Below are positions 1 through 12,728 of a DNA stretch of 64,000 nucleotides, piece by piece. The first letter of the stretch is position 1. The number at the start of each line of letters is the position of its first letter. The position numbers and the translations under genes are program-made. Location: assembly GCF_016093275.1 (NCBI RefSeq), contig NZ_JAEDAK010000009.1:1-64000 (forward strand), given 5' to 3'. Origin of the DNA: Inhella proteolytica (GTDB lineage Bacteria > Pseudomonadota > Gammaproteobacteria > Burkholderiales > Burkholderiaceae_C). Under the pieces are notes generated by a model. It did no database searches, was not told the DNA's origin, and saw nothing but the letters and a program-made list of their open reading frames with translations.

Positions 1-381
1 CGCTGCGGCGGCGGCGGCCAGCCGGGCCTGGGCACGGCCCAGCGCGGCCTCGGCGGCCTCGGCCTGCGCGGCCAGCTCGGCGCGGCTGCGGGCGTCGCGC
101 AGCGGCGCCAGGCTGGCTTCGATGTGACCCATCACCTGGCCGGCCTGCACGGCGTCCCCCGCCTCCAGCGTGGGCCGCAGCCAGCGCCCGGCCAGCGGCG
201 CGGCCACCTGGTAGCGCTGCACCACCTGCGTCTTGCCGTCTTCCTCGATGCCGGCCTCAAAGAGGCCGGTGCGCACCTCGGCCAGATCGACCTGGATGGG
301 CCGGGGCGCAAAGGCCCAGCCCAGCAGGGCCAGCAGCGCCACGCCAGCTCCGGCCATCAACCATTTCGTTCGCATCTGCAT
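1..381 (-). CDS. HlyD-family periplasmic adaptor (membrane fusion protein), N-terminal part
   Basis: The gene runs off the left edge; only about the first 127 residues are present. The protein begins MQMRTKWLMAG, followed by one hydrophobic anchor (about residues 8-25) and a beta-barrel/lipoyl-like stretch (QVAAPLAGRWLRPTLEAGDAV) typical of MacA/HlyD adaptors. An Ala/Glu-rich coiled-coil arm then begins and is cut off. It starts 14 bp upstream of the downstream permease stop-to-start order on the minus strand: the permease and ATPase genes precede it, so the three form an export operon. An alternative ATG lies two codons in (position 375). It should link the inner-membrane ABC pump to an outer-membrane channel. 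The substrate cannot be read from the sequence. Confidence 0.8.
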   Translation of the reverse strand, partial: MQMRTKWLMAGAGVALLALLGWAFAPRPIQVDLAEVRTGLFEAGIEEDGKTQVVQRYQVAAPLAGRWLRPTLEAGDAVQAGQVMGHIEASLAPLRDARSRAELAAQAEAAEAALGRAQARLAAAAAA

Positions 382-395
382 GCCTGTCTGCCTTT

Positions 396-2765
396 CTATT
401 CACGCGTCTTCAGCGCGGCGACCATGTCAAGCCGGTCGATGCGCCGGCGCACCACCAGCGCGCTGGCCACGCCGGCCGCCAGCACCGCCAGCGCCGCCCA
501 GGCGTAGGTGCGCGCCTGGATGACCACCGGGAACAGGAACTGGTCCGTCTTCATCAACCCCACCAGCGCGTGCGTCAGCCCCGAACCCAGCAGCATGCCC
601 AGCGGCAGGCCCAGGGCGATGACGATCGCCATCTCGCCCAGCAGCAGGGTGGACACCTCGGCGCGCGTGAAACCGAGCACCCGCAGTGAGGCCAGCTCCC
701 AGCTGCGCTCGGCCAGCGCGATGCGCGCGTTGTTGTAGACCACGCCCACCGCGATGACGCTGGCAAACAGGGTCAGGATGGTGCTCATGATGCGCACATT
801 GCGCGCGCTGATCTCTTCCATGTTGCGCAGCAGCGTGGCCTTGCTGAAGCTGCCCACCACCAGGGGGCGCTCGCGCAGGGCCTGCAGGACCTCGGCCTCG
901 CGCCCGCGCTCGACGATGAGGGCGAACTGCGAGGCCACGTCCCCCTCGCGCAGCAGGCGGTTGAGCGCGCGCCGCTCGATGTAGGCATTCAGGCCCATCA
1001 TTTCGCGCACCGTGGCCTCCAGCGGCAGGCTGAGCAGGCGCCCGCTGCCGTCCTGCAGTTCCAGCTGCACCGTGTCGCCCACGCGCAGGCCGAGCTTGTC
1101 GGCCAGGCGGTCGGTCAGCAGCAGGCCGGTCGCGCTGGGCCGGCTGGCGCGCCCGTCCACGTCGACGATGCGGCGCGCCTCGGGCTGGGCCGCGTAACCC
1201 TGCAGGCTGCCGCGCTGCTGGCGCAGGCCGTTGCGGAAGGTGACCGGCAGGTCGCGCCCGGGCTCCACCTGCAGCACGCCGGGCAGGCGGGCCAGCTCCA
1301 GGCGGGCCTGCGCATCGCCGGCCTCGGCGCGCCAGACGATCAGGTCGGAGCGCATCACCTGGTTGAACTGCGCGTCGACGATGGTGTCGATCGCATCCCG
1401 AAAGAAATTGCCCAGCACCACGATGGCCACCGCGGCCGCCACGCCGGCCACCGCCAGGGCGCTGCGCCAGGGGCGGCGCTCCATCTGGCGCAGGATCATG
1501 CGCAGCGGCACGCTGGCACGCACCCGCGGCAGGCGCTCCAGCACCGCGGGGCGGTAGCGCCCGGGGGTGGCGGGCCGCATGGCCTCCGCCGGACTCAGGC
1601 GCACGGTGGCGGCAATGGCATTGAGCGTGCCGGCCACGGCCATGGCCACCGAAAGCGCCGCGCTGCCCAGCACCAGGCCGGGCGCCAGCACATGCTCGAA
1701 GCGCACGAAGCGGAAGAACTCCGCGTAGAGCTGGGTCATCAGCAGGCCCAGGGTCTTGCCCAGCACCAGGCCGAGCAGCAGGCCCAGGGTCACGACCAGC
1801 AGCACCATCTGCAGGTAGTGCAGCGCAATGCGCGCGTTGCCGTAGCCCAGGGCCTTGAGCGCAGCAATCTGCTCGCGCTGCGTCAGCACCAGGCGGGCCA
1901 CCACCACATTGAGCAAGAAGGCCGCCACGCCCAGGAAGATCACCGGCAGCAGGGTGCCCAGCACGCGCTGCTCCTTGATCTCGTTGTCCAGCATGGCGTG
2001 CGAGGTCTGCTCCGCGCGGCCCTGGGCCGCGCGCCCACCGAAGGGCCGCAGCAGCTCGTCCAGCTGGCGCGTCAAGGCCACCGCGTCGGCGCCCGGGGCC
2101 AGCTTCAGCGCCACCTGGTTGAAGGCGCCGCGCATGTCGTAGGCGCCAGCCAGCTGCTCGCGGTCCAGCCACAGCACGCCAAAGCCGCGCAGATCGGGCA
2201 TGCCGCCCAAGCCGGCAAAGATGAACTCCGGGCTGAGCGCCCAGCCCACCACCTGCAGCTCGCGCTCGCGCCCGTTGATCAAGGCCTTGAAGCGCGCCCC
2301 GGGCACCAGGCCGCGCGCCTCGGCAAAGGCGGCGGAGACCAGCACCTCGATGGCACCGCGGCCGCTCGTGGCGCCGGCCTGCAGGCCCCGCCCGCGCGAG
2401 ACGAAGAGCTGGTTCAGGCGCGGCGGGCTGCGCAGGTCCAGGCCGATCAGCTGGCCCAGCACCGGGTCGTCCACCCCCGGCAGCTCCAGGCGCACCACCT
2501 GGTCGATGCGGGTCTGCACCTCGGCCACGCCGGGCAGCTCGCGCAGGCGCGCCTCCAGGCTCAGCGGGGCGCGCTTGAGGCCGGCGAACACATCGGCAAA
2601 GCGGCCTTGGGCGTAAAAGGCCTCGCGCGCGGCGGCGAGCGAATCCACGGCCGAGAGCGTGGTCAGGAAGCCGCCCATGCCGCAGGCCACCACCAGGGCG
2701 ATGGTGATCGCCTGGCTCCACATCAGCCGCAGGTCGCGCAGCAGCTTGCGGTCCAGGGCTTTCAT
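396..2765 (-). CDS. ABC transporter permease, FtsX/MacB type (two FtsX domains)
   Basis: The protein has 789 residues starting MKALDRKLLRDL. The first membrane helix is at about residues 18-38, followed by a large periplasmic MacB-like core domain (about 45-240) and three helices around 270-400. A second copy of the same layout follows: helix near 440, periplasmic part about 460-650, and helices from 665 to the end. Two tandem FtsX units are typical of mechanotransmission or lipoprotein-type ABC permeases, not of nutrient importers. The ATPase gene ends 16 bp upstream and the adaptor gene starts 14 bp downstream, so the three are probably co-transcribed. The exported substrate is unknown. Confidence 0.88.
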   Translation of the reverse strand: MKALDRKLLRDLRLMWSQAITIALVVACGMGGFLTTLSAVDSLAAAREAFYAQGRFADVFAGLKRAPLSLEARLRELPGVAEVQTRIDQVVRLELPGVDDPVLGQLIGLDLRSPPRLNQLFVSRGRGLQAGATSGRGAIEVLVSAAFAEARGLVPGARFKALINGRERELQVVGWALSPEFIFAGLGGMPDLRGFGVLWLDREQLAGAYDMRGAFNQVALKLAPGADAVALTRQLDELLRPFGGRAAQGRAEQTSHAMLDNEIKEQRVLGTLLPVIFLGVAAFLLNVVVARLVLTQREQIAALKALGYGNARIALHYLQMVLLVVTLGLLLGLVLGKTLGLLMTQLYAEFFRFVRFEHVLAPGLVLGSAALSVAMAVAGTLNAIAATVRLSPAEAMRPATPGRYRPAVLERLPRVRASVPLRMILRQMERRPWRSALAVAGVAAAVAIVVLGNFFRDAIDTIVDAQFNQVMRSDLIVWRAEAGDAQARLELARLPGVLQVEPGRDLPVTFRNGLRQQRGSLQGYAAQPEARRIVDVDGRASRPSATGLLLTDRLADKLGLRVGDTVQLELQDGSGRLLSLPLEATVREMMGLNAYIERRALNRLLREGDVASQFALIVERGREAEVLQALRERPLVVGSFSKATLLRNMEEISARNVRIMSTILTLFASVIAVGVVYNNARIALAERSWELASLRVLGFTRAEVSTLLLGEMAIVIALGLPLGMLLGSGLTHALVGLMKTDQFLFPVVIQARTYAWAALAVLAAGVASALVVRRRIDRLDMVAALKTRE

Positions 2766-2781
2766 CGCGCGGATCTGCGGC

Positions 2782-3507
<726 letters not shown>

Positions 3508-3551
3508 CCCGCCAGCATCGCCGCAAGGCCGCCCAGCGGCCTTGCGCAGCG

Positions 3552-4856
3552 TCAAAGACGGCCGAGCACCCGCCCCGCCACCCCCACCTCGGCCCACAGC
3601 GGGCCGGCGCTGGCGAACACCAGCGCGTCCAGCCAACGCGCCATGGGCACGCCCTCCAGGCCCTCGGCGCTCAGGTCCAGCACCAGCCAGTCGGCACGCG
3701 CGCCCTTTTCCAAGCCCCAGGCGGCAAAGCCGGCGGCGCGACCGCTGCCGGCCAGCATGGCGTCAAAGAGGCGCGCGGCGCTGCTGGGTTGGCGGCCGGG
3801 TTGGCTGGCCACATTGCGCTGGCGCTTGACGAGGCGCTGGCCGTATTCGAGCCAGCGCAACTCCTCGCGCCATTCGCGCCCGACCTCGGAATCGCTGCCC
3901 ACGGTGAGCGGCACGCCGGTGTCCAGGTAGCCGGTCAGCGGCGCCAATCCATCGCCCAGATTGGCCTCGGTGGTCGGGCAGATCACCACGCCCGCCCCCT
4001 GGCGGGCCAGCAGTTCCACCTCGAAGGGCTCGGCGTGCGTGGCATGCACCAGCTGCCAGCGCGCGTCCAGGCCCTGCTGCCGGCACAGCCATTCGATCGG
4101 CCGCTGGCCGGTATGGGCCAGGCAGTCGCGCACCTCGCCGGTCTGTTCGGCGACATGGATGTGGATGGGCAGGTCCTGCTCGCCAAGCTGCTTCATCAGC
4201 GCGGCGATGTCCTCGGGGTGGGCGGCGCGCAGCGAGTGCAGGGCCACGCCGGCGTTCAGCGTGGCGCTGCGCTGGCTGTTGATGCGGCGCTGCGCGTTGA
4301 ACACCCAGTCCGCATCGGTCTTGAAGCGGCGCTGCGTCGGCTTCAGGCCCTTGCTGCCGAAGCCCTGGTGGGCGTAGAGCACGGGCAGCATCGTGATGCC
4401 GATGCCGGCCTCCTCGGCCGCATCGATCAGGGCCCAGGCCATGGTCAGCTCGTCGGCATAGGGCTGGCCGTCGGGCTGGTGCTGCAGGTAGTGGAACTCG
4501 CACACCTGGGTGTAGCCGCCGCGCAGCAGTTCGCGGTAGAGGCGCATCGCCACCCGCTTCAGTTCCTCGGGGCTGATGGAGAGCGCCACGGCATACATGG
4601 CCTCGCGCCAGCTCCAGAAGTCGTCGCTCTCGCTGTCACGGGTCTCGGCACCGCCGGCCATGGCGCGTTGGAAGGCGTGGCTGTGGGCGTCAACCAGGGG
4701 GGGAATGACCGGACCGTTCAAAACCCTCGCGTCCGACGGTTGCGGGACGTTGGGGGTGACGGCTTGCCAGTGGCCGTCGCTGTCGATTTCGAGCAGGACG
4801 TTTTCTTGCCAACGGCCTTCGAGCCAGGCGGCGGGGGTCCAGAGTTTGTTGCTCAT
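3552..4856 (-). CDS. hutF: Formimidoylglutamate deiminase HutF
   Basis: HutF converts N-formimino-L-glutamate to N-formyl-L-glutamate plus ammonia, the fourth step of the five-step histidine pathway. The 434-residue amidohydrolase has the metal-binding [14 protein letters not shown] motif near residue 57, [12 protein letters not shown] and HATHAEPFE in the barrel, and [18 protein letters not shown] near the C-terminus, all HutF hallmarks. The usual family length is about 450. It lies on the same strand as hutC-hutI-hutG but is separated from hutG by a 555-bp gap filled with an inverted repeat. Its co-transcription with hutG is therefore uncertain. Confidence 0.93.
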   Translation of the reverse strand: MSNKLWTPAAWLEGRWQENVLLEIDSDGHWQAVTPNVPQPSDARVLNGPVIPPLVDAHSHAFQRAMAGGAETRDSESDDFWSWREAMYAVALSISPEELKRVAMRLYRELLRGGYTQVCEFHYLQHQPDGQPYADELTMAWALIDAAEEAGIGITMLPVLYAHQGFGSKGLKPTQRRFKTDADWVFNAQRRINSQRSATLNAGVALHSLRAAHPEDIAALMKQLGEQDLPIHIHVAEQTGEVRDCLAHTGQRPIEWLCRQQGLDARWQLVHATHAEPFEVELLARQGAGVVICPTTEANLGDGLAPLTGYLDTGVPLTVGSDSEVGREWREELRWLEYGQRLVKRQRNVASQPGRQPSSAARLFDAMLAGSGRAAGFAAWGLEKGARADWLVLDLSAEGLEGVPMARWLDALVFASAGPLWAEVGVAGRVLGRL

Positions 4857-4870
4857 GTCTTGTCTGTCCT

Positions 4871-5401
4871 GTGTGAGAGCCCGCCGGGATTCCGCCCCGG
4901 CCGGCGGGTCACTTTCTTTGCTGCGCCAAAGAAAGTGACCAAAGAAAGGCGCTCAATGCACGCAGCCGACCTAGGGTCGGCCGCGACTGCACGTCCGGCT
5001 CACATGGCTCCCACAGCCCTCCTCTGACTGCGAAAACCTGCCCGCTAAGCTGGCCGGAGTACCGGCCGTCTAGACCACCGCAAACCATCACAGGCTTTCT
5101 GCGATGAATGGACCCCCAACGAGCAACAGAGCGGCTCCACGGGCTGGTTGGGGGTGAGTTCTTCGGAGCTCGGAGGCCATGGTCCTCGCTGCCAGGGACG
5201 ACCGGTACTCCGGGCGCCTTCGTCGTCCTGCCCGTCGAAGTCAGATGAGGGCTCGTCTCAGTGTGAGCCCAAGCACCGCCATCACAGCCCGCCCCTAGGG
5301 CGGCTGTGTGGGTTAGCGCCTTTCTTTGCCCCGCGTTTCTTTGGCGCAGCAAAGAAATGCGGGTCGGGGTGCAGGGGTTGAAGACCCCTGCGGGCTCCCA
5401 C
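4871..5401. repeat. Large imperfect inverted repeat filling the hutG-hutF gap
   Basis: The whole non-coding gap reads as two roughly 265-bp copies facing each other about a centre near 5134. Exact matching blocks sit at symmetric distances: TTTCTTTGCTGCGCCAAAGAAA-type blocks at 4913-4934 and 5336-5357, AAAGAAAGGCGCT at 4941-4953 with its complement near 5315-5327, CCTAGGG near 4970-4976 and 5294-5300, CTCACA at 4999-5004 and 5262-5267, CGGAGTACCGG at 5055-5065 and 5202-5212, ACCAT at 5084-5088 and 5179-5183, and ACCCCCAAC at 5112-5120 and 5147-5155. Short ORFs inside lack any protein signature. The CTTTG...CAAAG hairpin motif is one I recall from intergenic repeats in Burkholderiales. Confidence 0.85.
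4907..4940. repeat. Perfect 14-bp stem-loop in the left arm of the inverted repeat
   Basis: GGTCACTTTCTTTG (4907-4920) pairs with CAAAGAAAGTGACC (4927-4940) around the loop CTGCGC. A degenerate copy at 5332-5361 keeps the 8-bp inner stem TTTCTTTG/CAAAGAAA in the opposite arm. No run of T follows on either strand, so it does not look like an ordinary intrinsic terminator. Confidence 0.8.
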
Positions 5402-5411
5402 GCAAGCAGCA

Positions 5412-6218
5412 TCACCGAACCGCAGCCAGATAAGCCGTCAACAAGCGCTCCAGCACGGGCTCCAACTCGGAAGCACGCTCCACCAAATACGGCCGCGGCG
5501 CCGGCTCCCGCTTGTCTTCCAGCATGTAGATCGCCTGCACCATCTCCATCTGCAGCGCATGCACGCCATGCTCCGGCCTGCCGTAATGCCGCGTGATGTG
5601 CCCGCCCTTGAAGCGCCCATCCACCACCTGCGAGTAGCGCGTCTGCGCCGCCAGCACCTCGGCCACCTGGGCCAGGATGGGCGCGGCACACGCAGCCCCG
5701 CTGGCGCTGCCCAGGTTCAGATCCGGCAGCCGGCCCTCGAACAACCAGGGCAGCTCGGATTCGATCGAATGCCCATCCCACAGCAACGCCACGCCATGCT
5801 CGGCCTTGAGCCGCGCCAACTCGCCCGCCAGCGCCTGGTGATACGGCCGCCAGTAGAGCTGCAAGCGGCGCTGGCGCTCGGCCCCATCGGGCTCACGGCC
5901 GGCGTGATACAGCGGCTGGCCCTCGAAGTCACGCGTCGGGCACAGCTCGGTGTTGCTGGCGCCGGGGTACATGGGCGCGTCGTTGTCCGGGCGGTTCAGG
6001 TCGATGACGTAGCGCGAGTAGCGCGGCACCAGCAGGCTGGCGCCCAGGCGCTCGGCGATCGGGCGGTACAGGCGCTCCAGGTGCCAGTCGGTGTCGGCAC
6101 TGGTGCGGGCTTTGTCCACGTAATGGGGGCAGAGCTCGGAGGGGATCTCGAAGCCCACATGGGGCAGGCTGATCAGCAGCGGCACGGAGCCGCGGGTGAG
6201 GGTGTAGACGCTGCTCAT
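5412..6218 (-). CDS. hutG: N-formylglutamate deformylase HutG
   Basis: HutG hydrolyses N-formyl-L-glutamate to glutamate and formate, the last step of the HutF route. The 268-residue protein begins [10 protein letters not shown] and shows the family motifs [11 protein letters not shown] (about 15-25), [32 protein letters not shown] and [10 protein letters not shown]. The start at 6218 was chosen because its ATG overlaps the hutI stop (ATGA at 6215-6218), and the upstream in-frame extension is only a shadow of hutI. It is translationally coupled to hutI. The 555 bp downstream hold the inverted repeat before hutF. Confidence 0.93.
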   Translation of the reverse strand: MSSVYTLTRGSVPLLISLPHVGFEIPSELCPHYVDKARTSADTDWHLERLYRPIAERLGASLLVPRYSRYVIDLNRPDNDAPMYPGASNTELCPTRDFEGQPLYHAGREPDGAERQRRLQLYWRPYHQALAGELARLKAEHGVALLWDGHSIESELPWLFEGRLPDLNLGSASGAACAAPILAQVAEVLAAQTRYSQVVDGRFKGGHITRHYGRPEHGVHALQMEMVQAIYMLEDKREPAPRPYLVERASELEPVLERLLTAYLAAVR

Positions 6219-7429
6219 GCAAGCTCCTGGTCGGCCAAGCCGCCAAAGACACGATTCAACAGGGGCCGCCCCCCCAGCCAGTAGCTGAGCTCGCGCGGGT
6301 GGTCGACGCCCCAGATGCAGAAGTCGGCGCGCGTGCCCGCCGCCAACACGCCACGATCCTTGAGGCCTAGCGCGCGCGCCGCGTTCACGGTCAAGCCGCG
6401 CAGCGCCTCCTCGGGGGTCAGGCGGAAGTGGATGCAGGCCAGCTGCAGCGTGGCCAGCAGCGACAGCACGGGCGCCGTGCCGGGGTTGTGGTCGGTGGCC
6501 AGGGCCATGGGCACGCCGGCCTCGCGCAGGGCGGCAATCGGCGGCAGCTTGGTTTCGCGCAGGCAGTGGTAGGCGCCGGGCAGCAGCATGGCCACGGTGC
6601 CCGCGGCGGCCATGGCCTGCACGCCCTCGGGGCTCAGCCACTCCAAGTGGTCGGCGCTCAGGCCGCGGAAGCGCGCGGTGAGCTGGCTGCCGCCCTGGTC
6701 GCTGAGCTGCTCGGCATGCAGCTTGACGGGCAGGCCCAGCGCGCGGGCGCGCTCGAACAGGCGCTCCACCTGCGCGGCCGTGAAGCCGATGGTTTCGCAG
6801 AAGGCATCCACCGCATCAACCAGGCCTTCCGCCTGCAGCAGCGGCAGGTCTTCCAGGCAACTGTCCACGTAGGCGTCGGCCCGGCCCTCGAACTCGGGCG
6901 GCAGCGCGTGCAGCCCCAGGTAGGTGGTGCGCACCTGCACGCCCTGGGCGGCCAAGCCACGCGCCACGCGCAGCATCTTGGCCTCGTGCTCGCGGCTCAG
7001 GCCGTAGCCGCTCTTGATCTCGATGGTCGTCAGGCCCTCGGCCTTCAAGGCCGCCAGGCGCTTGGATGCAGAAGCCAGCAACTCGGCCTCGCTGGCGGCG
7101 CGGGTATGCGCCACGGTGGAGCGGATGCCGCCGCCGGCGCGGGCGATTTCCTCGTAGCTGGCGCCCTGCAGGCGCAGCTCGAACTCATGGCCGCGGTGGC
7201 CGCCGTAGACCAGATGCGTGTGGGCGTCGATCAGCCCGGGCGTGACCCAGGCGCCCTGCAGCGCATGTTCGCGCTGCACGGGGGTGCCGCGCGGCAGATC
7301 GGCCAGCGGCCCGACCCATTCGATGCGCTCGCCGCGCGTCAGCAGCGCGCCGTTCTCAATCGCGCCCCAGGGCTGATCGCCTGCGAAGGTGGCCAGGCGC
7401 GCGTCACGCCACAGCGTCAGATCACTCAT
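6215..7429 (-). CDS. hutI: Imidazolonepropionase HutI
   Basis: HutI opens the ring of 4-imidazolone-5-propionate to give formiminoglutamate, the third pathway step. The 404-residue metal-dependent amidohydrolase has the zinc motif [16 protein letters not shown] (near residue 68), the conserved GGGIRSTV segment, [20 protein letters not shown] and [12 protein letters not shown]. Length is normal for the family. Both ends overlap neighbours by 4 bp (hutC stop at 7426-7428, hutG start at 6218), which indicates a coupled hutC-hutI-hutG transcript. Confidence 0.96.
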   Translation of the reverse strand: MSDLTLWRDARLATFAGDQPWGAIENGALLTRGERIEWVGPLADLPRGTPVQREHALQGAWVTPGLIDAHTHLVYGGHRGHEFELRLQGASYEEIARAGGGIRSTVAHTRAASEAELLASASKRLAALKAEGLTTIEIKSGYGLSREHEAKMLRVARGLAAQGVQVRTTYLGLHALPPEFEGRADAYVDSCLEDLPLLQAEGLVDAVDAFCETIGFTAAQVERLFERARALGLPVKLHAEQLSDQGGSQLTARFRGLSADHLEWLSPEGVQAMAAAGTVAMLLPGAYHCLRETKLPPIAALREAGVPMALATDHNPGTAPVLSLLATLQLACIHFRLTPEEALRGLTVNAARALGLKDRGVLAAGTRADFCIWGVDHPRELSYWLGGRPLLNRVFGGLADQELA

Positions 7430-8133
7430 GCCTCAAAACTCCCTTTGAGCAGATGGCGCTGGCCCGGATGCACCAGGCGCACCCAGGTCACGGTGCCGGC
7501 CGGGCTGCGGCTGCGGCGTTCAATCACCAGGCAGGGGTCGCCGGCCTGCAGCCCCAAGGCGGCGGCGTCTTCGACGCTCGCGCCCACGGCCTCGATCTGG
7601 TAGTCGGCACCGGTCAGCGGCGCCACCTGCAGCAGGTAGGCGGTGGGGGTGATGCGGCGGAAATCCTGCTGCAGGTAGTCGGGCGCGCAGGCCGGGTTGA
7701 CCAGGCGCTCTTCCAGCTGCAGCGGCAGGCCGTTCTCGCGGTGCAGGATGCGGCTGTGGAAGATGCGCGCGCCGGTCTCCAGGCCCAGGCGCTCGGCCTC
7801 CTGGCGGCGTGCGCGGCGCTCGCCCATCTGCAGCGGCTCGGCCTCGTGGCGGTGGCCACGCGCGGCAATTTCCTCGTGGATGTCGCGGATCACCAGGGTC
7901 GAGGCCACGCGCTCCAGCGGCGCCACGAAGCTGCCCGCGCCCTGCTGGCGCCGCACCAGGCCTTCCTGCTCCAGCTCGCGCAGCGCGCGGTTCACCGTCA
8001 TGCGGCTGACGCCGAATTGCGCCACCAGCTCGGCCTCGCTGGGCAGGCGGTCGCCCACCGTCCATTGGCCGCTCTTGATGCCATCGCGCAGATGACTTTG
8101 CACCAGCACATACCGGGGTTCGATGTCTGCCAT
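7426..8133 (-). CDS. hutC: Histidine utilisation repressor HutC (GntR family)
   Basis: This is a 235-residue GntR/HutC-type repressor. The N-terminal winged helix-turn-helix (about residues 8-75) contains [23 protein letters not shown] and the wing QGAGSFV. The UTRA effector domain follows (about 90-230), with the typical ending [17 protein letters not shown]. In characterised hut systems urocanate is the inducer. It is divergent from hutU across 79 bp that contain a GTCTAGAC palindrome, and is the first gene of the minus-strand hut operon, so autoregulation is likely. Confidence 0.92.
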   Translation of the reverse strand: MADIEPRYVLVQSHLRDGIKSGQWTVGDRLPSEAELVAQFGVSRMTVNRALRELEQEGLVRRQQGAGSFVAPLERVASTLVIRDIHEEIAARGHRHEAEPLQMGERRARRQEAERLGLETGARIFHSRILHRENGLPLQLEERLVNPACAPDYLQQDFRRITPTAYLLQVAPLTGADYQIEAVGASVEDAAALGLQAGDPCLVIERRSRSPAGTVTWVRLVHPGQRHLLKGSFEA

Positions 8134-8162
8134 GGCTCGATTGTGCAGCCCCTTGACGGCAC

Positions 8163-8174
8163 TTGTCTAGACAA
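8163..8174. promoter_or_regulatory. Candidate HutC operator (TTGTCTAGACAA)
   Basis: A perfect 12-bp palindrome lies between divergent hutC and hutU, 38 bp before the hutU start. Its core GTCTAGAC fits the GTMTAKAC consensus described for the HutC subgroup of GntR regulators. It is placed to control both hut operons. No second copy is visible in the gap. Confidence 0.7.
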
Positions 8175-8212
8175 CTTAGGATGGCTCCATCCCGTCCCGT
8201 TGGAGCCCTCCC

Positions 8213-9886
<1,674 letters not shown>

Positions 9887-9888
9887 AC

Positions 9889-11436
9889 ATGACCACCACT
9901 CTGAAACTCACCCCCGGCTCGCTGAGCCTCGACCAGCTGCGCGCCATCCAGCAAGGCGGCGTGCGCCTGGAACTCGTGCCCGAGGCCTGGGAGGACGTGC
10001 AGCGCGGCGCCGCCGTGGTGCAGAAAGCCGCGGCGGGCGACGCCGCCGTCTACGGCGTCAACACCGGCTTCGGCAAGCTGGCCAGCAAGCGCATTGCCAA
10101 GGACGAACTCGACACCCTGCAGCGCAACCTGATCCGCTCGCATTGCGTGGGCGTGGGCGCGCCGATGAACGAGCGCGTGGTGCGCCTGATGCTCGCCACC
10201 AAGCTGGCATCCCTCGCCCGCGGCATCTCGGGCGTGCGGCCCGAGGTCGTGCAGGCCCTGCTGGATGTCTTCAACGCCGGCCTGACGCCCTACGTGCCCT
10301 GCCAGGGATCGGTGGGCGCCTCGGGCGATCTGGCCCCGCTCTCGCACATGAGCCTGGCGTTGATGGGTGAAGGCGAGATGCTGGTGGACGGCCAGCGCCG
10401 CCCGGCCGCCGAGGTGCTGAAGGCCGCCGGCCTGCAGCCCCTGCAGCTCGCTGCCAAGGAAGGCCTGGCCCTGATCAACGGCACCCAGACCAGCACCGCG
10501 CTGGCGCTGGACGCCCTGCTGCGCTTCGAGGTGCTGTACGCCAGCGCCGTGGTCAGCGGCGCGCTGAGCCTGGACGCCGCCCGCGGCAGCGACGGCCCCT
10601 TTGACCCGCGCATCCACGCCGTGCGGGGCCAGCCGGGTCAGATCGAGGTGGCGGCCGTGTACCGCGAACTGCTCAAGGGCAGCGCCATCCGCGCCAGCCA
10701 CGCCGAGGGCGACGACCGCGTGCAGGACCCCTACTGCCTGCGCTGCCAGCCCCAGGTGATGGGCGCCTGCCTGGACCAGGCCCGCTACGTGCGCGATGTG
10801 CTGCTGCGCGAGGCCAATGCGGTGACCGACAACCCGCTCGTCTTCGCCGAGAAGGACGGCACGGCCACCATGATCAGCGGCGGCAACTTCCACGCCGAGC
10901 CGGTGGCCCTGGCGGCTGACGCGCTCGCGGTGGCCATTGCCGAGGTCGGCGCCATCGCCGAGCGCCGCATCGCCATGCTGATCGACACCGGCGTCTCGCG
11001 CCTGCCCGCCTTCCTGACCGAGAACGCCGGCCTGAACAGCGGCTTCATGATTGCCCATGTGACCGCGGCGGCCCTGGCCAGCGAGAACAAGAGCCTGGCC
11101 CACCCGGCCAGCGTGGACAGCCTGCCCACCAGCGCGAACCAGGAAGACCATGTCTCGATGGCCACCTTCGGCGCGCGCCGGCTCGGCCCGATGCTGGACA
11201 ACACCGGCCACATCGTCGCGATCGAATGGCTGGCCGCTTGCCAGGGCTTCGAGTTCCTGCGCCCGCTGAAGAGCTCGGCCGCGCTGGAGCGGGCCCACAC
11301 GCAGCTGCGCGCCAAGGCCCCGGCGATGAACACCGACCACTACCTGGCGCCGGACATCGAGGCCGCGTTTGCGATGGTACAGGCGGGCACGCTGGCGAGC
11401 CTGGCGCGCCAGCATGGGGCGCTGCGGGTGTTCTAA
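9889..11436 (+). CDS. hutH: Histidine ammonia-lyase HutH
   Basis: HutH deaminates L-histidine to trans-urocanate, the entry step. The 515-residue enzyme has the autocatalytic MIO tripeptide Ala144-Ser145-Gly146 within [15 protein letters not shown], the [11 protein letters not shown] motif near residue 53 and the downstream NALVF-like DNPLVF and NQEDHVSM segments. Its start follows the hutU stop by 2 bp. The 3' end overlaps the stop codon of the convergent PLP-enzyme gene by 4 bp, leaving no room for a terminator between them. Confidence 0.97.
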   Translation: MTTTLKLTPGSLSLDQLRAIQQGGVRLELVPEAWEDVQRGAAVVQKAAAGDAAVYGVNTGFGKLASKRIAKDELDTLQRNLIRSHCVGVGAPMNERVVRLMLATKLASLARGISGVRPEVVQALLDVFNAGLTPYVPCQGSVGASGDLAPLSHMSLALMGEGEMLVDGQRRPAAEVLKAAGLQPLQLAAKEGLALINGTQTSTALALDALLRFEVLYASAVVSGALSLDAARGSDGPFDPRIHAVRGQPGQIEVAAVYRELLKGSAIRASHAEGDDRVQDPYCLRCQPQVMGACLDQARYVRDVLLREANAVTDNPLVFAEKDGTATMISGGNFHAEPVALAADALAVAIAEVGAIAERRIAMLIDTGVSRLPAFLTENAGLNSGFMIAHVTAAALASENKSLAHPASVDSLPTSANQEDHVSMATFGARRLGPMLDNTGHIVAIEWLAACQGFEFLRPLKSSAALERAHTQLRAKAPAMNTDHYLAPDIEAAFAMVQAGTLASLARQHGALRVF

Positions 11437-12704
11437 GCCCTTGCAAGCGGAGGCGGCGGCCCCCACGCCGCCGCCCTCAAGCAAGCGCGAACTCCGTCCG
11501 TCAAGGTCTCCAGCGCAGCCGCGTGGGCGGGTCGGGACAGCAGGCCACTGCTGAGCAGTCCCGACACATCCTTCAGGCCGCTGCCCGTCACCAGCACGAC
11601 CGAGGTCAGCGGTGCCGTGAAGGCGCCATGCACCAGGGCACCGGCATAGGCCGTTGCCGCGCCGGGCTCGGCAAAAACGCCGCAGCGCCGTGCGAGTCCG
11701 ATCACCGACTCGTAGATCGCCGCATCGCTGACGCGCAGGAACTCACCGCCACTGGCCTGCACGGCGCGCAGCGCCTTGATGCGGTCGCGCGGCAGTGCCA
11801 CGCTGATGCTGCTGGCCGCTGTGCGCGGCGCCAGCGCCTGGGCGGCGTGCGGTCCGTTGCCGGCTTGCCAGGCACGCCACAGATAGTCGCTGCCCGTCGC
11901 CTGCACGCCGATGATCTGCGGCACCCGGGCCTCAAGACCCATATCGACGAGCTCGCGAAAGCCTTTGTAGACGGCCCCCACGATGCAGCCGTTGCCCACC
12001 GGCACGTAGACGCGGTCAGGCACACGCCGGCCAAGCTGCTCGTAGATCTCGAAGGCCACGGTCTTCTTGCCTTCGGTCATGTAGGCGTTGAGCCCGGTGC
12101 TGCGGTTGTACCAACCGTGCTGCAGGCAGGCATGGTGGCAGGCCGCGAAGGCCTCGTCGTAGGCCCCCTGGACCTCGGTGACCTCCGCGCCATAGGCGCG
12201 GATCTGCGCCAGCTTCTCGCGCGCCGCGTTGGCTGGCGCAAAGATGACGCAGCGCAGTTCGCTGGCCGCACTCATGCAGGCCAGGGCGGCCGCAGCATTG
12301 CCGGTGCTGGCGGCGGCGATCACCGAGGCACCGCGCTGCTGCGCCAGCGTGACGGCCAGCGCACTCGCGCGGTCCTTCAGTGAACCGCTGGGGTTGCGGC
12401 TGTCGTCCTTGATGAAGACGCGTCCCCCGCCCGCCGCTGCCGCCTCGTACAGCGGCGATCCGCCCGTGTGCAGCGCCGGCACGCCATCACCCGAAACGGG
12501 CAGAAGCGGGTGGTAGCGCCACATGTCGAAGGGGCTGCCTGGACCCAAGGCTGCCACGAATGCCGCACGCTGGCCCCGGTAGTCGTACTCGAGGTCCAGC
12601 GCGCCGTCGAGCTCGCAATGGGGACAGAAGTAGCTGACGGCATCCGCGCTGTAGCGGCGCTGGCACTGCAGGCAATGCAGGCTGTACTTGCAGGCATCGG
12701 CCAC
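11433..12704 (-). CDS. Threonine synthase-like PLP-dependent enzyme with N-terminal zinc ribbon
   Basis: This 423-residue fold-type II PLP enzyme carries four cysteines in a ribbon (C11-x2-C14 and C27-x2-C30), then the PLP lysine in [11 protein letters not shown] (Lys110), the [12 protein letters not shown] phosphate loop and [15 protein letters not shown]. The family includes threonine synthase, but also beta-eliminating lyases of hydroxy- and diamino-acids. The neighbours (RidA, a D-amino-acid dehydrogenase, a transporter, a GlyA homologue) are catabolic, so an ammonia-lyase or beta-elimination role seems more likely than threonine synthesis. It is the last gene of the glyA-like operon, 24 bp after the RidA gene. 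The substrate is unknown. Confidence 0.75.
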   Translation of the reverse strand: MADACKYSLHCLQCQRRYSADAVSYFCPHCELDGALDLEYDYRGQRAAFVAALGPGSPFDMWRYHPLLPVSGDGVPALHTGGSPLYEAAAAGGGRVFIKDDSRNPSGSLKDRASALAVTLAQQRGASVIAAASTGNAAAALACMSAASELRCVIFAPANAAREKLAQIRAYGAEVTEVQGAYDEAFAACHHACLQHGWYNRSTGLNAYMTEGKKTVAFEIYEQLGRRVPDRVYVPVGNGCIVGAVYKGFRELVDMGLEARVPQIIGVQATGSDYLWRAWQAGNGPHAAQALAPRTAASSISVALPRDRIKALRAVQASGGEFLRVSDAAIYESVIGLARRCGVFAEPGAATAYAGALVHGAFTAPLTSVVLVTGSGLKDVSGLLSSGLLSRPAHAAALETLTDGVRACLRAAAWGPPPPLARA

Positions 12705-12728
12705 AGCAGGCTCCAGGTCAGGCCGGGC

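Noticed and set aside
4909-5781. A 290-codon minus-strand frame across the hutG-hutF gap and other short frames inside it
   Set aside because: The frame starts inside hutG in the wrong frame and continues through the inverted repeat; it has no RBS or protein signature. The gap is explained by the repeat.
11433-12704. Housekeeping threonine synthase (thrC)
   Set aside because: The zinc-ribbon and PLP fold fit, but no hom or thrB is nearby and the operon is catabolic, so I left the function open.
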